Source: Janthinobacterium rivuli
Lineage (GTDB): Bacteria > Pseudomonadota > Gammaproteobacteria > Burkholderiales > Burkholderiaceae_D
DNA length: 64,000 nt
Direction: 5' to 3'
Assembly (NCBI RefSeq): GCF_009208735.1
Contig: NZ_WFLJ01000003.1
Coordinates: 310,001-374,000 of the forward strand
The notes under the pieces: generated by a model
What the model was told of the DNA's origin: nothing
What the model saw: only the letters and a program-made list of their open reading frames with translations
Databases searched by the model: none
In this document: piece after piece, positions 8,426 to 19,636 of the stretch
Position numbering within the stretch: position 1 is the first letter of the stretch
Layout of the letters: the number at the start of each line of letters is the position of its first letter
Translations under genes and position numbers: made by a program

Positions 8426-8454
8426 TTGACTTGGTTGTATAGACAACCTATGCT
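8426..8454 (+). promoter_or_regulatory. Probable sigma-70 promoter of the hut operon
   Basis: TTGACT at 8426-8431 and TATGCT at 8449-8454 are separated by exactly 17 bases, close to the TTGACA/TATAAT consensus. The site lies 66 bases upstream of the hutU ATG and on the same strand as the whole hut operon. Confidence 0.65.
8433..8448. promoter_or_regulatory. HutC-like operator within the hut promoter spacer
   Basis: GGTTGT-ATAG-ACAACC is a perfect six-base inverted repeat around four central bases. It contains TTGTATAGACAA, one base from the TGTA-N2-TACA core described for HutC (GntR family) operators. It fills the spacer between the -35 and -10 hexamers, where a bound repressor would block RNA polymerase. 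No hutC gene is in this window, so the regulator must be encoded elsewhere. Confidence 0.6.
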
Positions 8455-8519
8455 GGGAGTACCAGAGCGGGCCAGGTATCGGGCTAGATACGCCCGCTCG
8501 CACCCTACGAGGAGACAGC

Positions 8520-10223
<1,704 letters not shown>

Positions 10224-10230
10224 GACCTAG

Positions 10231-11802
10231 ATGCGAATGACTATGACACAGCATGCCAAAAGTTGGACCCTGAAACCGGGCGCGATGACCCTGGCCGACC
10301 TGCGCGCCGTCTGGGCCGCACCCGCGAAACTGATCCTCGCCGCCGAGGCTTATCCCGTCATCGAAGCGTCGGCCGCCGCCGTGCAAGCCATCGTCGCCAA
10401 GGGCGATGCGGCCTACGGCATCAACACGGGTTTCGGCCTGCTCGCCAAGACGCGCATTCCCGATGAAAAGCTGGAGCAATTGCAGCGCAACCTGATCCTG
10501 TCGCACTCGGTCGGCACGGGGGAATTGCTGTCGGACGCCGTCGTGCGCCTGATCATGCTGATGAAGATCGGCAGCCTGGCGCGCGGCTTTTCCGGCGTGC
10601 GTCCGCTGATCGTCGACACCCTGATCGCCCTGTACAACGCGGGCATCATGCCGGCCATCCCCGCCAAGGGTTCCGTGGGCGCCTCGGGCGACCTGGCGCC
10701 GTTGTCGCACATGACGCTGGCCATGCTGGGCGTGGGCGACGTGCGCGTCAACGGCGAACTGATGGCGGCCCCGGATGCGCTGGCGCAGGCGGGCATCGCC
10801 CCCGTGGTGCTGGCGGCGAAAGAGGGACTGGCGCTGATCAATGGCACGCAGGTGTCGAACGCGCTGGCGCTGCATGGCCTGTTCATGGCCGAGCGCTTGC
10901 TGGAAGCGGCCATGGTCACGGGCGCGCTGTCGCTCGACGCGGCCAAGGGCAGCGACGCGCCGTTCGACGCGCGCGTGCACGCCGTGCGCGGACAGCCGGG
11001 GCAGATCCTGGCGGCGCAGATGTACCGCCAACTGGTGGCGCACAGCGCCATCCGCGCTTCGCACCTGGAAGGCGACGAGCGCGTGCAGGATCCGTACAGC
11101 CTGCGCTGCCAGCCGCAAGTCATGGGCGCCTGCCTGGACCTGATCGGCAACGTCGGCCGCACCCTGCTGATCGAAGCCAATGCCGTCACGGACAACCCGC
11201 TGATCTTCCAGGATGGCCCCAACGGCCAGGCGGAAATCGTCTCGGGCGGCAATTTCCACGCCGAACCTGTCGCCTTCGCGGCCGACACCCTGGCGCTGGC
11301 GATCGCCGAAATCGGCGCGCTGGCCGAGCGCCGCATCGCGCTGCTGATCGACGCCACGCTCTCCGGCCTGCCGCCCTTCCTCGTGCGCGACCCCGGCGTC
11401 AATTCCGGCTTCATGATCGCCCACGTGACGGCCGCGGCGCTGGCGTCGGAAAACAAGTCGCTCGCGCATCCGGCCAGCGTCGACAGCCTGCCCACTTCCG
11501 CCAACCAGGAAGACCACGTGAGCATGGCCACGTTCGCCGGGCGCCGCCTGGACGACATGGCGCACAACACGGCCGTCATCGTCGGCATCGAGCTGCTGGC
11601 CGCCGCGCAGGGCATCGATTTCCACCGCCCGCTGAAAACCTCGCCGCACCTGGAGCACGTGCATCACCAGCTGCGCCAGAAAGTGCCGTTCTTCGACGCC
11701 GATCGCTTCTTCGCGCCCGACATCGAGGCGGCCAAACAGATGGTGTTGCAGGGTGAATTGAGCAGCACGTGCAAGAATTTGTTCGCCCCGCTGTACGCCT
11801 GA
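10231..11802 (+). CDS. hutH: Histidine ammonia-lyase
   Basis: 523 residues at the first ATG; starts at 10237 and 10243 are also possible and no strong ribosome-binding box decides. It deaminates histidine to urocanate, the entry step. The self-cyclising triad Ala151-Ser152-Gly153 ([12 protein letters not shown]) forms the electrophilic MIO cofactor. [11 protein letters not shown] near the N-terminus and [13 protein letters not shown] near the C-terminus are characteristic of the family. It follows hutU by seven bases. Confidence 0.96.
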   Translation: MRMTMTQHAKSWTLKPGAMTLADLRAVWAAPAKLILAAEAYPVIEASAAAVQAIVAKGDAAYGINTGFGLLAKTRIPDEKLEQLQRNLILSHSVGTGELLSDAVVRLIMLMKIGSLARGFSGVRPLIVDTLIALYNAGIMPAIPAKGSVGASGDLAPLSHMTLAMLGVGDVRVNGELMAAPDALAQAGIAPVVLAAKEGLALINGTQVSNALALHGLFMAERLLEAAMVTGALSLDAAKGSDAPFDARVHAVRGQPGQILAAQMYRQLVAHSAIRASHLEGDERVQDPYSLRCQPQVMGACLDLIGNVGRTLLIEANAVTDNPLIFQDGPNGQAEIVSGGNFHAEPVAFAADTLALAIAEIGALAERRIALLIDATLSGLPPFLVRDPGVNSGFMIAHVTAAALASENKSLAHPASVDSLPTSANQEDHVSMATFAGRRLDDMAHNTAVIVGIELLAAAQGIDFHRPLKTSPHLEHVHHQLRQKVPFFDADRFFAPDIEAAKQMVLQGELSSTCKNLFAPLYA

Positions 11803-11822
11803 GCGGGCGCAAGGAGACAGGC

Positions 11823-12611
11823 ATGGATTTCCGCTTCAACGAGGGCAGCATCCCGCTGCTCGTGTCGATGCCCCACGTGGGCACCGACATACCCGACGAT
11901 ATCGCCGCGCGCATGACGCCGCAGGCCTTGATCAAGGCCGATACGGACTGGCATCTGCGCGAGTTGTACGGTTTTTTGCAGGAGATGGATGCGTCGGTGC
12001 TGTCGGCGCGCTGGTCGCGCTACACCATCGACTTGAACCGGCCGCAGGAAGACACGAATCTGTATCCGGGGCAGGACACGACGGGCTTGCTGCCCAACGA
12101 TACCTTTCACCGCGAGCCGCTGTACCTCGCCGGCCGCGAACCGGATGCGCAGGACGTGCGGCAGCGCCTGCGGCGCTACTGGGCGCCGTACCATGCGCAG
12201 CTGCGCGCGGAACTGGACCGCCTGCTGCGCGTGCATGGCGCCGTGGTGCTGTGGGATGCCCATTCCATCGCCTCGCGCGTGCCGCGCTTCTTTGACGGCA
12301 AGCTGCCCGACCTGAACTTCGGCACGGCCGATGGCGCCAGCTGCGACGGCGGCCTGACGTCCGCCGTGGTCGATATCGCGCGCGCGCAGGAGGCATTTAC
12401 CGTGGCCTTGAATGGCCGCTTCAAGGGCGGCCATATCACGCGCCATTACGGCCAGCCGGAAGGTCGCGTGCATGCGATTCAGCTGGAGATGTGCCAGTGC
12501 CTGTACATGGATGAAGCGGCGCCGTTCGGCTACCGGCCCGACCTGGCGGCGCAAGTGCAGCCGCTGCTGCGCCGGATGATGGAAGCTGCCGTGGCATGGG
12601 TGGCGCGTTGA
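11823..12611 (+). CDS. hutG: N-formylglutamate deformylase
   Basis: 262 residues from the ATG at 11823, preceded by AAGGAGACAGGC; an upstream in-frame ATG lies inside hutH and has no such box. It hydrolyses N-formylglutamate to glutamate and formate, the last step of the five-step histidine route. The motifs LLVSMPHVGTD, DWHLRELY, RYTIDLNRP and WDAHSIASRVP fit the N-formylglutamate amidohydrolase family rather than the arginase-like HutG of the four-step pathway. The presence of hutF supports this. Its 3' end overlaps hutF by 16 bases. Confidence 0.93.
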   Translation: MDFRFNEGSIPLLVSMPHVGTDIPDDIAARMTPQALIKADTDWHLRELYGFLQEMDASVLSARWSRYTIDLNRPQEDTNLYPGQDTTGLLPNDTFHREPLYLAGREPDAQDVRQRLRRYWAPYHAQLRAELDRLLRVHGAVVLWDAHSIASRVPRFFDGKLPDLNFGTADGASCDGGLTSAVVDIARAQEAFTVALNGRFKGGHITRHYGQPEGRVHAIQLEMCQCLYMDEAAPFGYRPDLAAQVQPLLRRMMEAAVAWVAR

Positions 12612-13972
12612 GTGCGTCCCTGTTTGCCCGCCATGCGCTGCTGCCGCAGGGCTGGCGCCGCGACGTGCTGCTGGAGTGGGACGCGGCCGGTGATTTGACG
12701 GCGGTGGCGGAAAACGCCGCGCCGCCTGCCGGCGCGGCAGTGGCCGAATATGTCTTGCCCGGCATGGTCAACCTGCATTCGCATGCCTTCCAGCGGGCGC
12801 TGGGCGGCATGACGGAAGTCGCCGGCGACGGGCCTGACAGCTTCTGGACCTGGCGCGAGCTGATGTACCGCTTCGCGCGGCATATCACGCCGGAACAGAT
12901 GGAAGCCATCGCCGCGCAGCTGTTTGCCGAATGCCTGCGCCATGGCTACACGGCCGTGTGCGAATTCCACTACCTGCAGCGCGATATGGCCGGTGCGCTG
13001 TATGCGCGCCCCGCCGAAACGGCGCAACGTGTGCTGGCCGCGGCGCGCGTCAGCGGCATCGGCGTGACCATGCTGCCCGTGCTGTACAGCCATGCGGGTT
13101 TCGGCGAGCAACCGCTCAAGCCGGAGCAGGCGCGCTTCCGCACCAGTGCGGACGATGTCTTGCGCATCGTCGAGGCGCTGGCGCCGCAGCGCGGCGGGCA
13201 GGTGGAAGTGGGCTTTGCGCCGCACTCGCTGCGCGCCGCCGGCGTGGAACAGATTCGGGAAGTGGCGCAAGCGCTACCCGCGGATCGTCCCATCCACATC
13301 CACATCGCCGAGCAGCAGGGCGAAGTGCGCCAGAGTCTCGATTACAGCGGCCGCCGCCCGGTGCAGTATCTGTACGAGCAGCTCGACGTCGACGCGCGCT
13401 GGTGCCTCGTGCATGCCACGCATGTGCAGCCCGACGAGGTGGCGCTGATGTCCGCCAGCGGCGCCGTGGCTGGCCTGTGCCCGACGACGGAAGCGAATCT
13501 GGGCGACGGCCTGTTCCCGCTGGCCGAATTCATCGCCGCCGGCGGGCGCTTCGGCGTCGGCAGCGACAGCCATGTGTCGCAGTCGCCGGTGGAGGAATTG
13601 CGCTGGCTCGAATATGGCCAGCGCTTGCAGCGCCAGCAGCGCAACGTGGCCGCCACGCCGGAGCAGCGCCATGTGGGCGACTATCTGTGGCAGGCGGCCT
13701 TGCAGGGGGGCGCGCAGGCGTCCGGACGCAAGCTCGGTGCCCTGGCCCCAGGTTGCCGCGCCGATGTGCTGGTGCTCGACGACGCGCATGTGAACCTGTG
13801 CGGCGTGGCCATCGCCGATGTACTGGGCAGTTTTATCTTCTGCGGCAACGACAAGCTGGTGCGCGACGTGCTGTGCGGCGGCCAGTGGCAGGTGCGCGAT
13901 GGGCGCCACGTGGCGCAGGACGCCATCGCCACCGCCTACAAGCGCACCCTGGCGCAACTGAGGGCGCTCTGA
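12596..13972 (+). CDS. hutF: Formimidoylglutamate deiminase
   Basis: 458 residues. It removes ammonia from N-formimidoyl-glutamate to give N-formylglutamate, feeding HutG. It is a metal-dependent amidohydrolase: VNLHSHAFQR supplies His61 and His63, EVGFAPHSLRA and IHIHIAEQQGEV the later ligands, and FGVGSDSHVS the catalytic aspartate. The start lies inside hutG and the stop overlaps the hutD start (TGATG), pointing to translational coupling. Confidence 0.94.
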   Translation: MGGALSASLFARHALLPQGWRRDVLLEWDAAGDLTAVAENAAPPAGAAVAEYVLPGMVNLHSHAFQRALGGMTEVAGDGPDSFWTWRELMYRFARHITPEQMEAIAAQLFAECLRHGYTAVCEFHYLQRDMAGALYARPAETAQRVLAAARVSGIGVTMLPVLYSHAGFGEQPLKPEQARFRTSADDVLRIVEALAPQRGGQVEVGFAPHSLRAAGVEQIREVAQALPADRPIHIHIAEQQGEVRQSLDYSGRRPVQYLYEQLDVDARWCLVHATHVQPDEVALMSASGAVAGLCPTTEANLGDGLFPLAEFIAAGGRFGVGSDSHVSQSPVEELRWLEYGQRLQRQQRNVAATPEQRHVGDYLWQAALQGGAQASGRKLGALAPGCRADVLVLDDAHVNLCGVAIADVLGSFIFCGNDKLVRDVLCGGQWQVRDGRHVAQDAIATAYKRTLAQLRAL

Positions 13973-14547
13973 TGGCGACCTTCATCCCGCAGGAATGCCT
14001 GCGCGCCGCGCCATGGAAAAATGGCGGCGGCAGCACGATGGAGATCGCCATAGCTCCGCCCGGCGCCGGCCTGATGGACTTCGATTGGCGTATCAGCCTG
14101 GCGACGATCACGGCCAGCGGGCCGTTTTCCAGCTTTCCCGGTATCGACCGCAGCCTGATGCTGGTCGATGGCGACAGCGTGCAGCTGACGCTGGACGGCA
14201 CGCGCAAGGTGACCTTGAGCGCGGCGCAACCGATGCTGTGGTTTCCCGGCGAGGCGGCCGTGGAGGCGCAAGTCAAGGGGACGACGACGGATTTCAACGT
14301 CATGACGCGGCGCGACCGCTGCCGCCACCAGCTGGAAAAAATCACGGCGCCGTGCAGGCTGGTGCGGCGCAGCGCGACGACCTTGCTGTTCGTCGCCGGC
14401 GAAGGCCACGTGCTGGCGCGGGGTGGCGAGCAGCAGTTCGCGCTGGGCCGCCATGACGCGCTGCTGCTGGACGCCGACGATGCGCAGGAATGGCGGCTCG
14501 ACGCCTTGCAGCGTTCGGCCGTCTTGTGCGTCGACCTGTTTACCTAG
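13972..14547 (+). CDS. hutD: HutD family protein
   Basis: 191 residues from the ATG in TGATG at the end of hutF. HutD proteins are cupin-like double-barrel proteins found in hut operons. Genetic work in Pseudomonas suggests they limit hut expression, but no catalytic activity is firmly established. Typical signatures are [13 protein letters not shown] near the start, [27 protein letters not shown] and FNVMTRRD. It sits between hutF and hutI. Confidence 0.92.
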   Translation: MATFIPQECLRAAPWKNGGGSTMEIAIAPPGAGLMDFDWRISLATITASGPFSSFPGIDRSLMLVDGDSVQLTLDGTRKVTLSAAQPMLWFPGEAAVEAQVKGTTTDFNVMTRRDRCRHQLEKITAPCRLVRRSATTLLFVAGEGHVLARGGEQQFALGRHDALLLDADDAQEWRLDALQRSAVLCVDLFT

Positions 14548-14558
14548 GAGAGAAAGCC

Positions 14559-15785
14559 ATGCAAGACTGGGATCTGGTCATCCACAACGTTCAGCTGGCC
14601 ACCATGGAGCACGGCTATGGCGAGCTGCTGGACGCGGCCATCGCCGTCAAGGATGGCCGCATCGCCTGGTTCGGTCCCGGCGACGAGCTGCCGGCCAGCG
14701 GCGCCGTGCTGCACGACGGCCAGGGCTGCTGGCTCACACCCGGCCTGATCGACTGCCATACGCACATCGTCCACGCGGGCAACCGCAGCGACGAATTCGA
14801 GGCGCGCCTGAATGGCGCCAGCTATGAAGACATCAGCCGCGCCGGCGGCGGCATCATGTCCACCGTGCGCGCCACGCGCGCGGCCAGCGACGACGAATTG
14901 CTGCGGCAAAGCCTGCCCCGCGTGCTGGCGCTGCTGGCCGAGGGCGTGACCACCCTGGAAATCAAGTCCGGCTACGGCCTCGATGCGGACAGTGAAGCGA
15001 AGATGCTGCGCGTGGCGCGCCGCATCGGGCAAGAGCTGCCCGTTTCCGTGCGCACCACCTTCCTCGGCGCGCACGCGCTGCCGCCCGAGTATGCGGGCCG
15101 GCCCGACGCCTATATCGATCTGCTGTGCGCGCAGATGCTGCCCCAGTTGGCTGGCGACGGCCTGGTCGACGCCGTCGACGCGTTTTGCGAGCGCATCGGC
15201 TTTACGCCGGCGCAAACGCAGCGCATGTTTGAGGCGGCGACGGCGCTGGGCCTGCCCGTCAAACTGCATGCGGAGCAGCTGTCGGACCTGGGCGGCGCCG
15301 CGCTGGTGGCGCGCCATGGCGGCCTGTCGGCCGACCACCTGGAATTTCTGTCGGAAGCGGGCGTCGCCGCCATGGCGCGCCACGGCACGGTGGCCGTGCT
15401 GCTGCCGGGCGCGTACTATTTTTTGCGCGAAGTACAGCAACCTCCCGTCTCGGATTTGCGCGCGGCCGGCGTGCCGATGGCCGTGTCCACCGATTGCAAC
15501 CCGGGCACCTCGCCCATGACGTCCCTGCTGCTGGCGATGAACATGGCGTGCACCCTGTGGCGCCTGACGCCGCAGGAAGCGCTGGCCGGCTGCACGATCC
15601 ACGCGGCGCGCGCGCTGGGCTTGCAGGAGCAGACGGGCAGCCTGGCCATCGGCAAGCGCGCCGATTTTGCTCTGTGGCGCATCGCGCGCCCGGCCGACCT
15701 GGCGTATGCGCTGGGCCTGAACCCGTGCGCGGGCGTGGTGCATGGCGGTGTCTGGCGCGCGCCGGTGGTAAGCTTGCCGGATTGA
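14559..15785 (+). CDS. hutI: Imidazolonepropionase
   Basis: 408 residues from the ATG at 14559, preceded by TAGGAGAGAAAGCC. It hydrolyses 4-imidazolone-5-propanoate to N-formimidoyl-glutamate, the third step. The amidohydrolase metal site is visible in [12 protein letters not shown] (His67, His69), KLHAEQLSD and [10 protein letters not shown], and [14 protein letters not shown] is typical of HutI. With hutU, H, F and G this completes conversion of histidine to glutamate, formate and two ammonia within one operon. Confidence 0.96.
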   Translation: MQDWDLVIHNVQLATMEHGYGELLDAAIAVKDGRIAWFGPGDELPASGAVLHDGQGCWLTPGLIDCHTHIVHAGNRSDEFEARLNGASYEDISRAGGGIMSTVRATRAASDDELLRQSLPRVLALLAEGVTTLEIKSGYGLDADSEAKMLRVARRIGQELPVSVRTTFLGAHALPPEYAGRPDAYIDLLCAQMLPQLAGDGLVDAVDAFCERIGFTPAQTQRMFEAATALGLPVKLHAEQLSDLGGAALVARHGGLSADHLEFLSEAGVAAMARHGTVAVLLPGAYYFLREVQQPPVSDLRAAGVPMAVSTDCNPGTSPMTSLLLAMNMACTLWRLTPQEALAGCTIHAARALGLQEQTGSLAIGKRADFALWRIARPADLAYALGLNPCAGVVHGGVWRAPVVSLPD

Positions 15786-15806
15786 TCATCCGTCCCGGAG
15801 CGCCGC

Positions 15807-17297
15807 GTGCGTGTTGTTTACCTGTTGTTGCTGTTCTTCGCCGCCGCGCCCATGTCCTCCCTTGCCATGGATGGCGGCACCCTGAAGGTGGGCTCGAAGC
15901 GTTTCACGGAATCGTATATTCTCGGCGAAATCCTGCAGCAGAGCGTCGCGCCGCACGTCAAGGCGCAGCACCGCCAGGGCCTGGGCAACACGGCCATCGT
16001 GCTGGCCGCGCTGCAGGCCGGCAGCATCGACGTGTATGCCGAATACATGGGCACCATCGGCAGCGAAATCCTCAAGCACGACAAGGCCATCGACCTGGCG
16101 CAGATGCGGCGCGAACTGGCGGCGCTGGGCCTGGGCGTGGCCGTGCCGCTGGGCTTTAACAATACCTATGCGCTGGCCATGCGCGGCGATGAAACGGGCA
16201 TCGCCAGCCTGGCGCAGCTGGCGCAACATCCGGCCCTGACATTCGGCCTGTCGCATGAATTCATCGGCCGCGTCGATGGCTGGCCGGGCCTGGCTGCGCG
16301 CTATGGCTTGCCGCAGCGCCCGCGCGGACTCGATCATGGCATCGCCTATGAAGCGCTGGCGCAGCGCCAGGTGGACGTGATCGACATTTATTCGACGGAT
16401 GCGAAGATACGCCAGTACGGCTTGCGCGTGCTGGCCGACACGCAGCAGTATTTTCCCCGCTACGACGCCATGCTCCTGTACCGGCTCGACGTGCCGCAGC
16501 GCTTTCCCGCGGCCTGGCTGGCGCTGGCAGGTCTGCAGGGACGCATCAGCGAGGGCGACATGATCGCCATGAATGCGGCCGTGGAAATCGATGGCAAGAC
16601 GTTTTCTGAGGTGGCACGGCAATGGCTGGCCTCCGGCACGCAGGTGGATAAACCCGCCGCCGCGCGCAGCAAGCTGCTCGATAAAATCATCGGCGACGAT
16701 CTGTGGACCCTGACGCGCCAGCATCTGACGCTGGTGCTGCTGTCGGTGGCATTGGCCTGCCTGATCGGCATTCCACTGGGCGTGCTGGCGGCGTTTTCGG
16801 CGCCGCTGCGGCAAACGGTGCTCGCTTTCGTCGGCGTGCTGCAGACGGTGCCGTCGCTGGCCTTGCTGGCGATATTGATTCCCGTGCTGGGCATGATCGG
16901 CACCGTGCCGGCCCTGGTGGCCCTATTCGTGTACGCGCTGCTGCCCATCGTGCGCAACACGTGCACGGGCATCCTGCAGGTACCGCAAGGCTTGCGCATG
17001 GCGGCGCTGGCGCTGGGCTTGAGCCGGCGCGACCGCCTGCTGCATGTGGACTTGCCGCTGGCCTTGCCGGTGATGCTGGCGGGCGTGAAAACGGCGGCCG
17101 TGATGAGCGTGGGCACGGCCACCATCGCCGCCTTCATCGGCGCGGGCGGTTACGGCGAACGCATCACCATCGGCCTGGCGCTGAATGACAACGACATGCT
17201 GCTGGCCGGCGCGATCCCCGCAGCCGTGCTGGCCCTGCTGACGCAAGGCTTGTTCGAGCTGGTGGAGCGCTGGGCCGTGGCCGGCCGGCAGCGCTGA
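15807..17297 (+). CDS. Fused substrate-binding/permease ABC protein, quaternary-amine transporter type
   Basis: 496 residues from a GTG with GGAG upstream. After a signal peptide (VVYLLLLFFAAAPMSSLA) residues about 25-285 form an OpuAC-type binding domain (LKVGSKRFTESYILGEIL, GNTAIVLAALQAGSIDVYAEYMGT). Residues about 300-490 are the inner-membrane permease with its ATPase-contact loop (MAALALGLSRRDRLL). Such fusions import glycine betaine, choline or related compounds. It starts 21 bases after hutI, so probably belongs to the hut operon. The Sinorhizobium HutXWV histidine transporter is of the same superfamily, making histidine a plausible substrate. No ATPase gene is adjacent. Confidence 0.85.
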   Translation: MRVVYLLLLFFAAAPMSSLAMDGGTLKVGSKRFTESYILGEILQQSVAPHVKAQHRQGLGNTAIVLAALQAGSIDVYAEYMGTIGSEILKHDKAIDLAQMRRELAALGLGVAVPLGFNNTYALAMRGDETGIASLAQLAQHPALTFGLSHEFIGRVDGWPGLAARYGLPQRPRGLDHGIAYEALAQRQVDVIDIYSTDAKIRQYGLRVLADTQQYFPRYDAMLLYRLDVPQRFPAAWLALAGLQGRISEGDMIAMNAAVEIDGKTFSEVARQWLASGTQVDKPAAARSKLLDKIIGDDLWTLTRQHLTLVLLSVALACLIGIPLGVLAAFSAPLRQTVLAFVGVLQTVPSLALLAILIPVLGMIGTVPALVALFVYALLPIVRNTCTGILQVPQGLRMAALALGLSRRDRLLHVDLPLALPVMLAGVKTAAVMSVGTATIAAFIGAGGYGERITIGLALNDNDMLLAGAIPAAVLALLTQGLFELVERWAVAGRQR

Positions 17298-17308
17298 CGG
17301 CATCACGG

Positions 17309-17488
17309 TTACAGCGAGTGCAGTTTGGAGCGCACCGAGACGACGGCCTGGTGCAGGATGCGTTCTGCCTGGAAGTCGTTCTCGCGCTGTTCGGCGATGG
17401 CTTGCAAGTCGCGCGTATAGCGTTCCAGGCGGGAACGCAGGTAGGCGCGGTAGATTTTCATGACGAGCGGTTTGGCAGAGACATTCAT
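17309..17488 (-). CDS. Small hypothetical protein, 59 residues
   Basis: Read directly from the minus strand: ATG at 17486-17488, TAA at 17309-17311. GGGAG lies seven bases upstream of the start. The product begins MNVSAKPLVMKIYRAYL and ends VSVRSKLHSL. It is basic and strongly helix-forming, with alternating charged and hydrophobic positions (RSRLERYTRDLQAIAEQ), and has no membrane segment. Its stop faces the ABC gene, leaving 11 bases. I do not recognise a family; it could be a small regulator or an interaction partner. Confidence 0.6.
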   Translation of the reverse strand: MNVSAKPLVMKIYRAYLRSRLERYTRDLQAIAEQRENDFQAERILHQAVVSVRSKLHSL

Positions 17489-17707
17489 GATGTGGCTCCC
17501 AGGTGCGTAATGATGCGTTCATTTTGTGTGAGCGGAATGCCGCCACTTTGTGCGAGATCAAACGCCATGGCCCCGCTAACTTGACGCGTTTGACATCGCG
17601 CAATGCCCCTCCGGCCGAAGATGCCACACTGAATCTTCCCTGCTGGCCAACATCAGCCGCAGGCTCTGGTCCCCCAGATACCTTCAAGCATATCCAAGGA
17701 GCGTCGC

Positions 17708-17845
17708 ATGGTCATTTTTGCCGTGGTTGCTGGCTGCATCGCCTGTTTCACAGTGTACCAAATCTATAAGAATGCGCAGGGTGGCAGTGGACTTACACAA
17801 CAACATATCGGTTTGCACGGCACATTGATTGAGCCACGGAAATAA
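17708..17845 (+). CDS. Small hypothetical membrane protein, 45 residues
   Basis: The ATG at 17708 has AAGGAG six bases upstream. The product is one hydrophobic helix (VIFAVVAGCIACFTVYQIY), then a polar tail KNAQGGSGL and an end in IEPRK. This is the build of a single-pass inner-membrane small protein. It stands alone between the 59-residue ORF and the terminator at 17997-18031. Function unknown; the ribosome-binding site and clean transmembrane helix are the only evidence that it is real. Confidence 0.5.
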   Translation: MVIFAVVAGCIACFTVYQIYKNAQGGSGLTQQHIGLHGTLIEPRK

Positions 17846-17996
17846 ACTGTGGTGAAGGATGCACAGTCAGCTGACGGATTTAAGGAAAATGTAAGGCCCG
17901 GTAAGCAAATGTAAAGGTCGGCGCGGTGACCAGTCGTAGCGTTTATATTGATAACCGTTGATTGCATTCTCCCCCTCCCACTTGACAATGGGTTCA

Positions 17997-18031
17997 CCCC
18001 GCGGTGCCGCTAGCCCGCGGGGATTTTTTTT
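17997..18031 (+). terminator. Rho-independent terminator
   Basis: CCCCGCGG at 17997-18004 pairs perfectly with CCGCGGGG at 18015-18022 around a ten-base loop, followed by A and eight T. It would end transcripts from the 45-residue ORF, or an untranslated RNA from 17846 onward. No other plus-strand gene is near. Confidence 0.8.
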
Positions 18032-18068
18032 GGAACTGGCGTTTGCGGTTCCCGCGATGCGGTGCCAA

Positions 18069-18575
18069 TCACAGTGGTTGCGGCGTACCGGCCGACAATT
18101 GCGTCAAGGCATCGCCAGCGACCCGGCAGATGCGCCAGTCCGGCATCACGTCCGCGCCCATGCCCTTGTAGAAGTTGATCGCGTTTTCATTCCAGTCCAG
18201 CACCGACCATTCGAAGCGGCCGCAATCGCGTTCGACGGCCAGTTGCGCCAGCGCCACCAGCATCTGCTTGCCATAGCCCTTGCCGCGCACCGATTGCTTC
18301 ACATACAGGTCTTCCAGGTACAGACCCTTGCGGCACAGGAAGGTGGAAAAGTTGTGGAAGAACAGGGCGAACGTCACCACCTCGCCATTTTCCTCGCCCA
18401 CCAGCGCCTCGCACGCGGGATGGGGACCGAACAGGCTGTCGTGCAGCATGGATTCCCGGGCGATCATCATGTGTTCCAGTTTTTCAAACACGGCCAGTTC
18501 ATGGATCATGCCAAAGATGGCGGCCACGTCGGATGCGGTCGCGGGACGGATGGCGAGGGAGGAAGAGGTGCTCAT
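18069..18575 (-). CDS. GNAT-family N-acetyltransferase
   Basis: 168 residues from the ATG at 18575, which overlaps the TGA of the upstream transporter gene (ATGA). The complete GNAT fold is visible: IRPATASDVAAIFGMI at the start, YLEDLYVKQSVRGKGYGKQML with the acetyl-CoA loop, and RFEWSVLDWNENAINFYKGMGA in motif B. The sequence resembles spermidine/spermine or diamine acetyltransferases (SAT-like), including FHNFSTF. The coupled transporter may export the same class of compound; that is inference. Confidence 0.85.
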   Translation of the reverse strand: MSTSSSLAIRPATASDVAAIFGMIHELAVFEKLEHMMIARESMLHDSLFGPHPACEALVGEENGEVVTFALFFHNFSTFLCRKGLYLEDLYVKQSVRGKGYGKQMLVALAQLAVERDCGRFEWSVLDWNENAINFYKGMGADVMPDWRICRVAGDALTQLSAGTPQPL

Positions 18576-19516
18576 GTTGCCTTTGTGGATGGAGTGGTGG
18601 AAAGGGAAGCGATGCTGCCCGTCTTGCGCGCGCCCGACGTCAGGGCCCAGGCCACGCTGGACAGGCACAGCACCATGCCCACCCATTCGATGGGGGCGGG
18701 ACGGTAGTGTTCGAACTGCACCGACAGCAGCACGGAAATGACGGGCGTGACGACGCCGATATACACGGTCTTTTGCGTGCCGATGCGGGCGATTAAGGTG
18801 AAATACGCGCTGAAGGCGATCACCGAGCCGAAGATGGCCAGATACAGCAATCCCATCCAGTAACTGGGACGCGTGGGCAACTGCCAGGACTGGCCCGTGA
18901 CGATGGCCCAGGCGGCCACCATCAAGGTGCCCCACAGCATGGTCCAGGCCATGGTCAGCATCACGTTGCCGGAATGTTCGCGCACTTTCATGACGAGGGC
19001 GTTGCCTGCCGTGCTGGACACGGTGGCCACCAGGGCCAGCATGAAGCCGAGCAGGAAATGACCGTTGCCGCCGCCCAGAATATCGTGCAGCGCCGCGCCG
19101 ATGGACTGGTAAAACAGCAGCACGATGCCGCAGATGGCGACAAAGGCCGCGCAGCAGGTGCTCCAGGTGATGGGCGTGCCGAAGGCGATGCGGTTGAGCA
19201 ACGGCGTCCAGAACACCATCAGCGCGAACAGCACGCTGACGAGGGCCGAGACGAGGTACTGTTCCGAACTGTAGGTGCACACGTAGCTGAGGGCAAACGA
19301 GGCCAGGCCCTGCACCAGCATCCATTTTTGCGCGCGCCAGGGCAGGCGCAAGCGGTCGCCGCGCACGGCGCACCAGGCGAACAGGGTGGCGGACGCGAGG
19401 CCGAAGCGATAGACCACGGAAACGGCTGGGGCGACATCGCCCAACTGCAAGGTGATGGCCCAGAAGGTGGAGCCCCAGATCAGGCAGGCAATGATGAACA
19501 GGAGAGGGGAGGACAT
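18572..19516 (-). CDS. EamA-family (DMT superfamily) transporter
   Basis: 314 residues with about ten hydrophobic helices in two repeated EamA halves. The first starts LLFIIACLIWGSTFWAI; the second includes LMVAAWAIV and IAFSAYFTLIARIGTQKTVYIGVVTPVISVLLS. Family members export metabolites or amino acids across the inner membrane; the substrate is unknown. The stop codon overlaps the GNAT start by four bases, so the pair is probably co-translated. Confidence 0.88.
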   Translation of the reverse strand: MSSPLLFIIACLIWGSTFWAITLQLGDVAPAVSVVYRFGLASATLFAWCAVRGDRLRLPWRAQKWMLVQGLASFALSYVCTYSSEQYLVSALVSVLFALMVFWTPLLNRIAFGTPITWSTCCAAFVAICGIVLLFYQSIGAALHDILGGGNGHFLLGFMLALVATVSSTAGNALVMKVREHSGNVMLTMAWTMLWGTLMVAAWAIVTGQSWQLPTRPSYWMGLLYLAIFGSVIAFSAYFTLIARIGTQKTVYIGVVTPVISVLLSVQFEHYRPAPIEWVGMVLCLSSVAWALTSGARKTGSIASLSTTPSTKAT

Positions 19517-19636
19517 CGCGCAAGTATACGGGCATCGCGCGGGGATGGCGAGTCTTGGTCGAGTTCGCTCAATGTGTGGTCAGGAAACACCCGGGCATTG
19601 AGCCAGCGCAGTGCTTCTGGAAAATGTTGAATTTAT

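Noticed and set aside
17982-17987. TTGACA as a -35 promoter element
   Set aside because: It lies just before the terminator stem and no -10-like hexamer follows at 16-18 bases.
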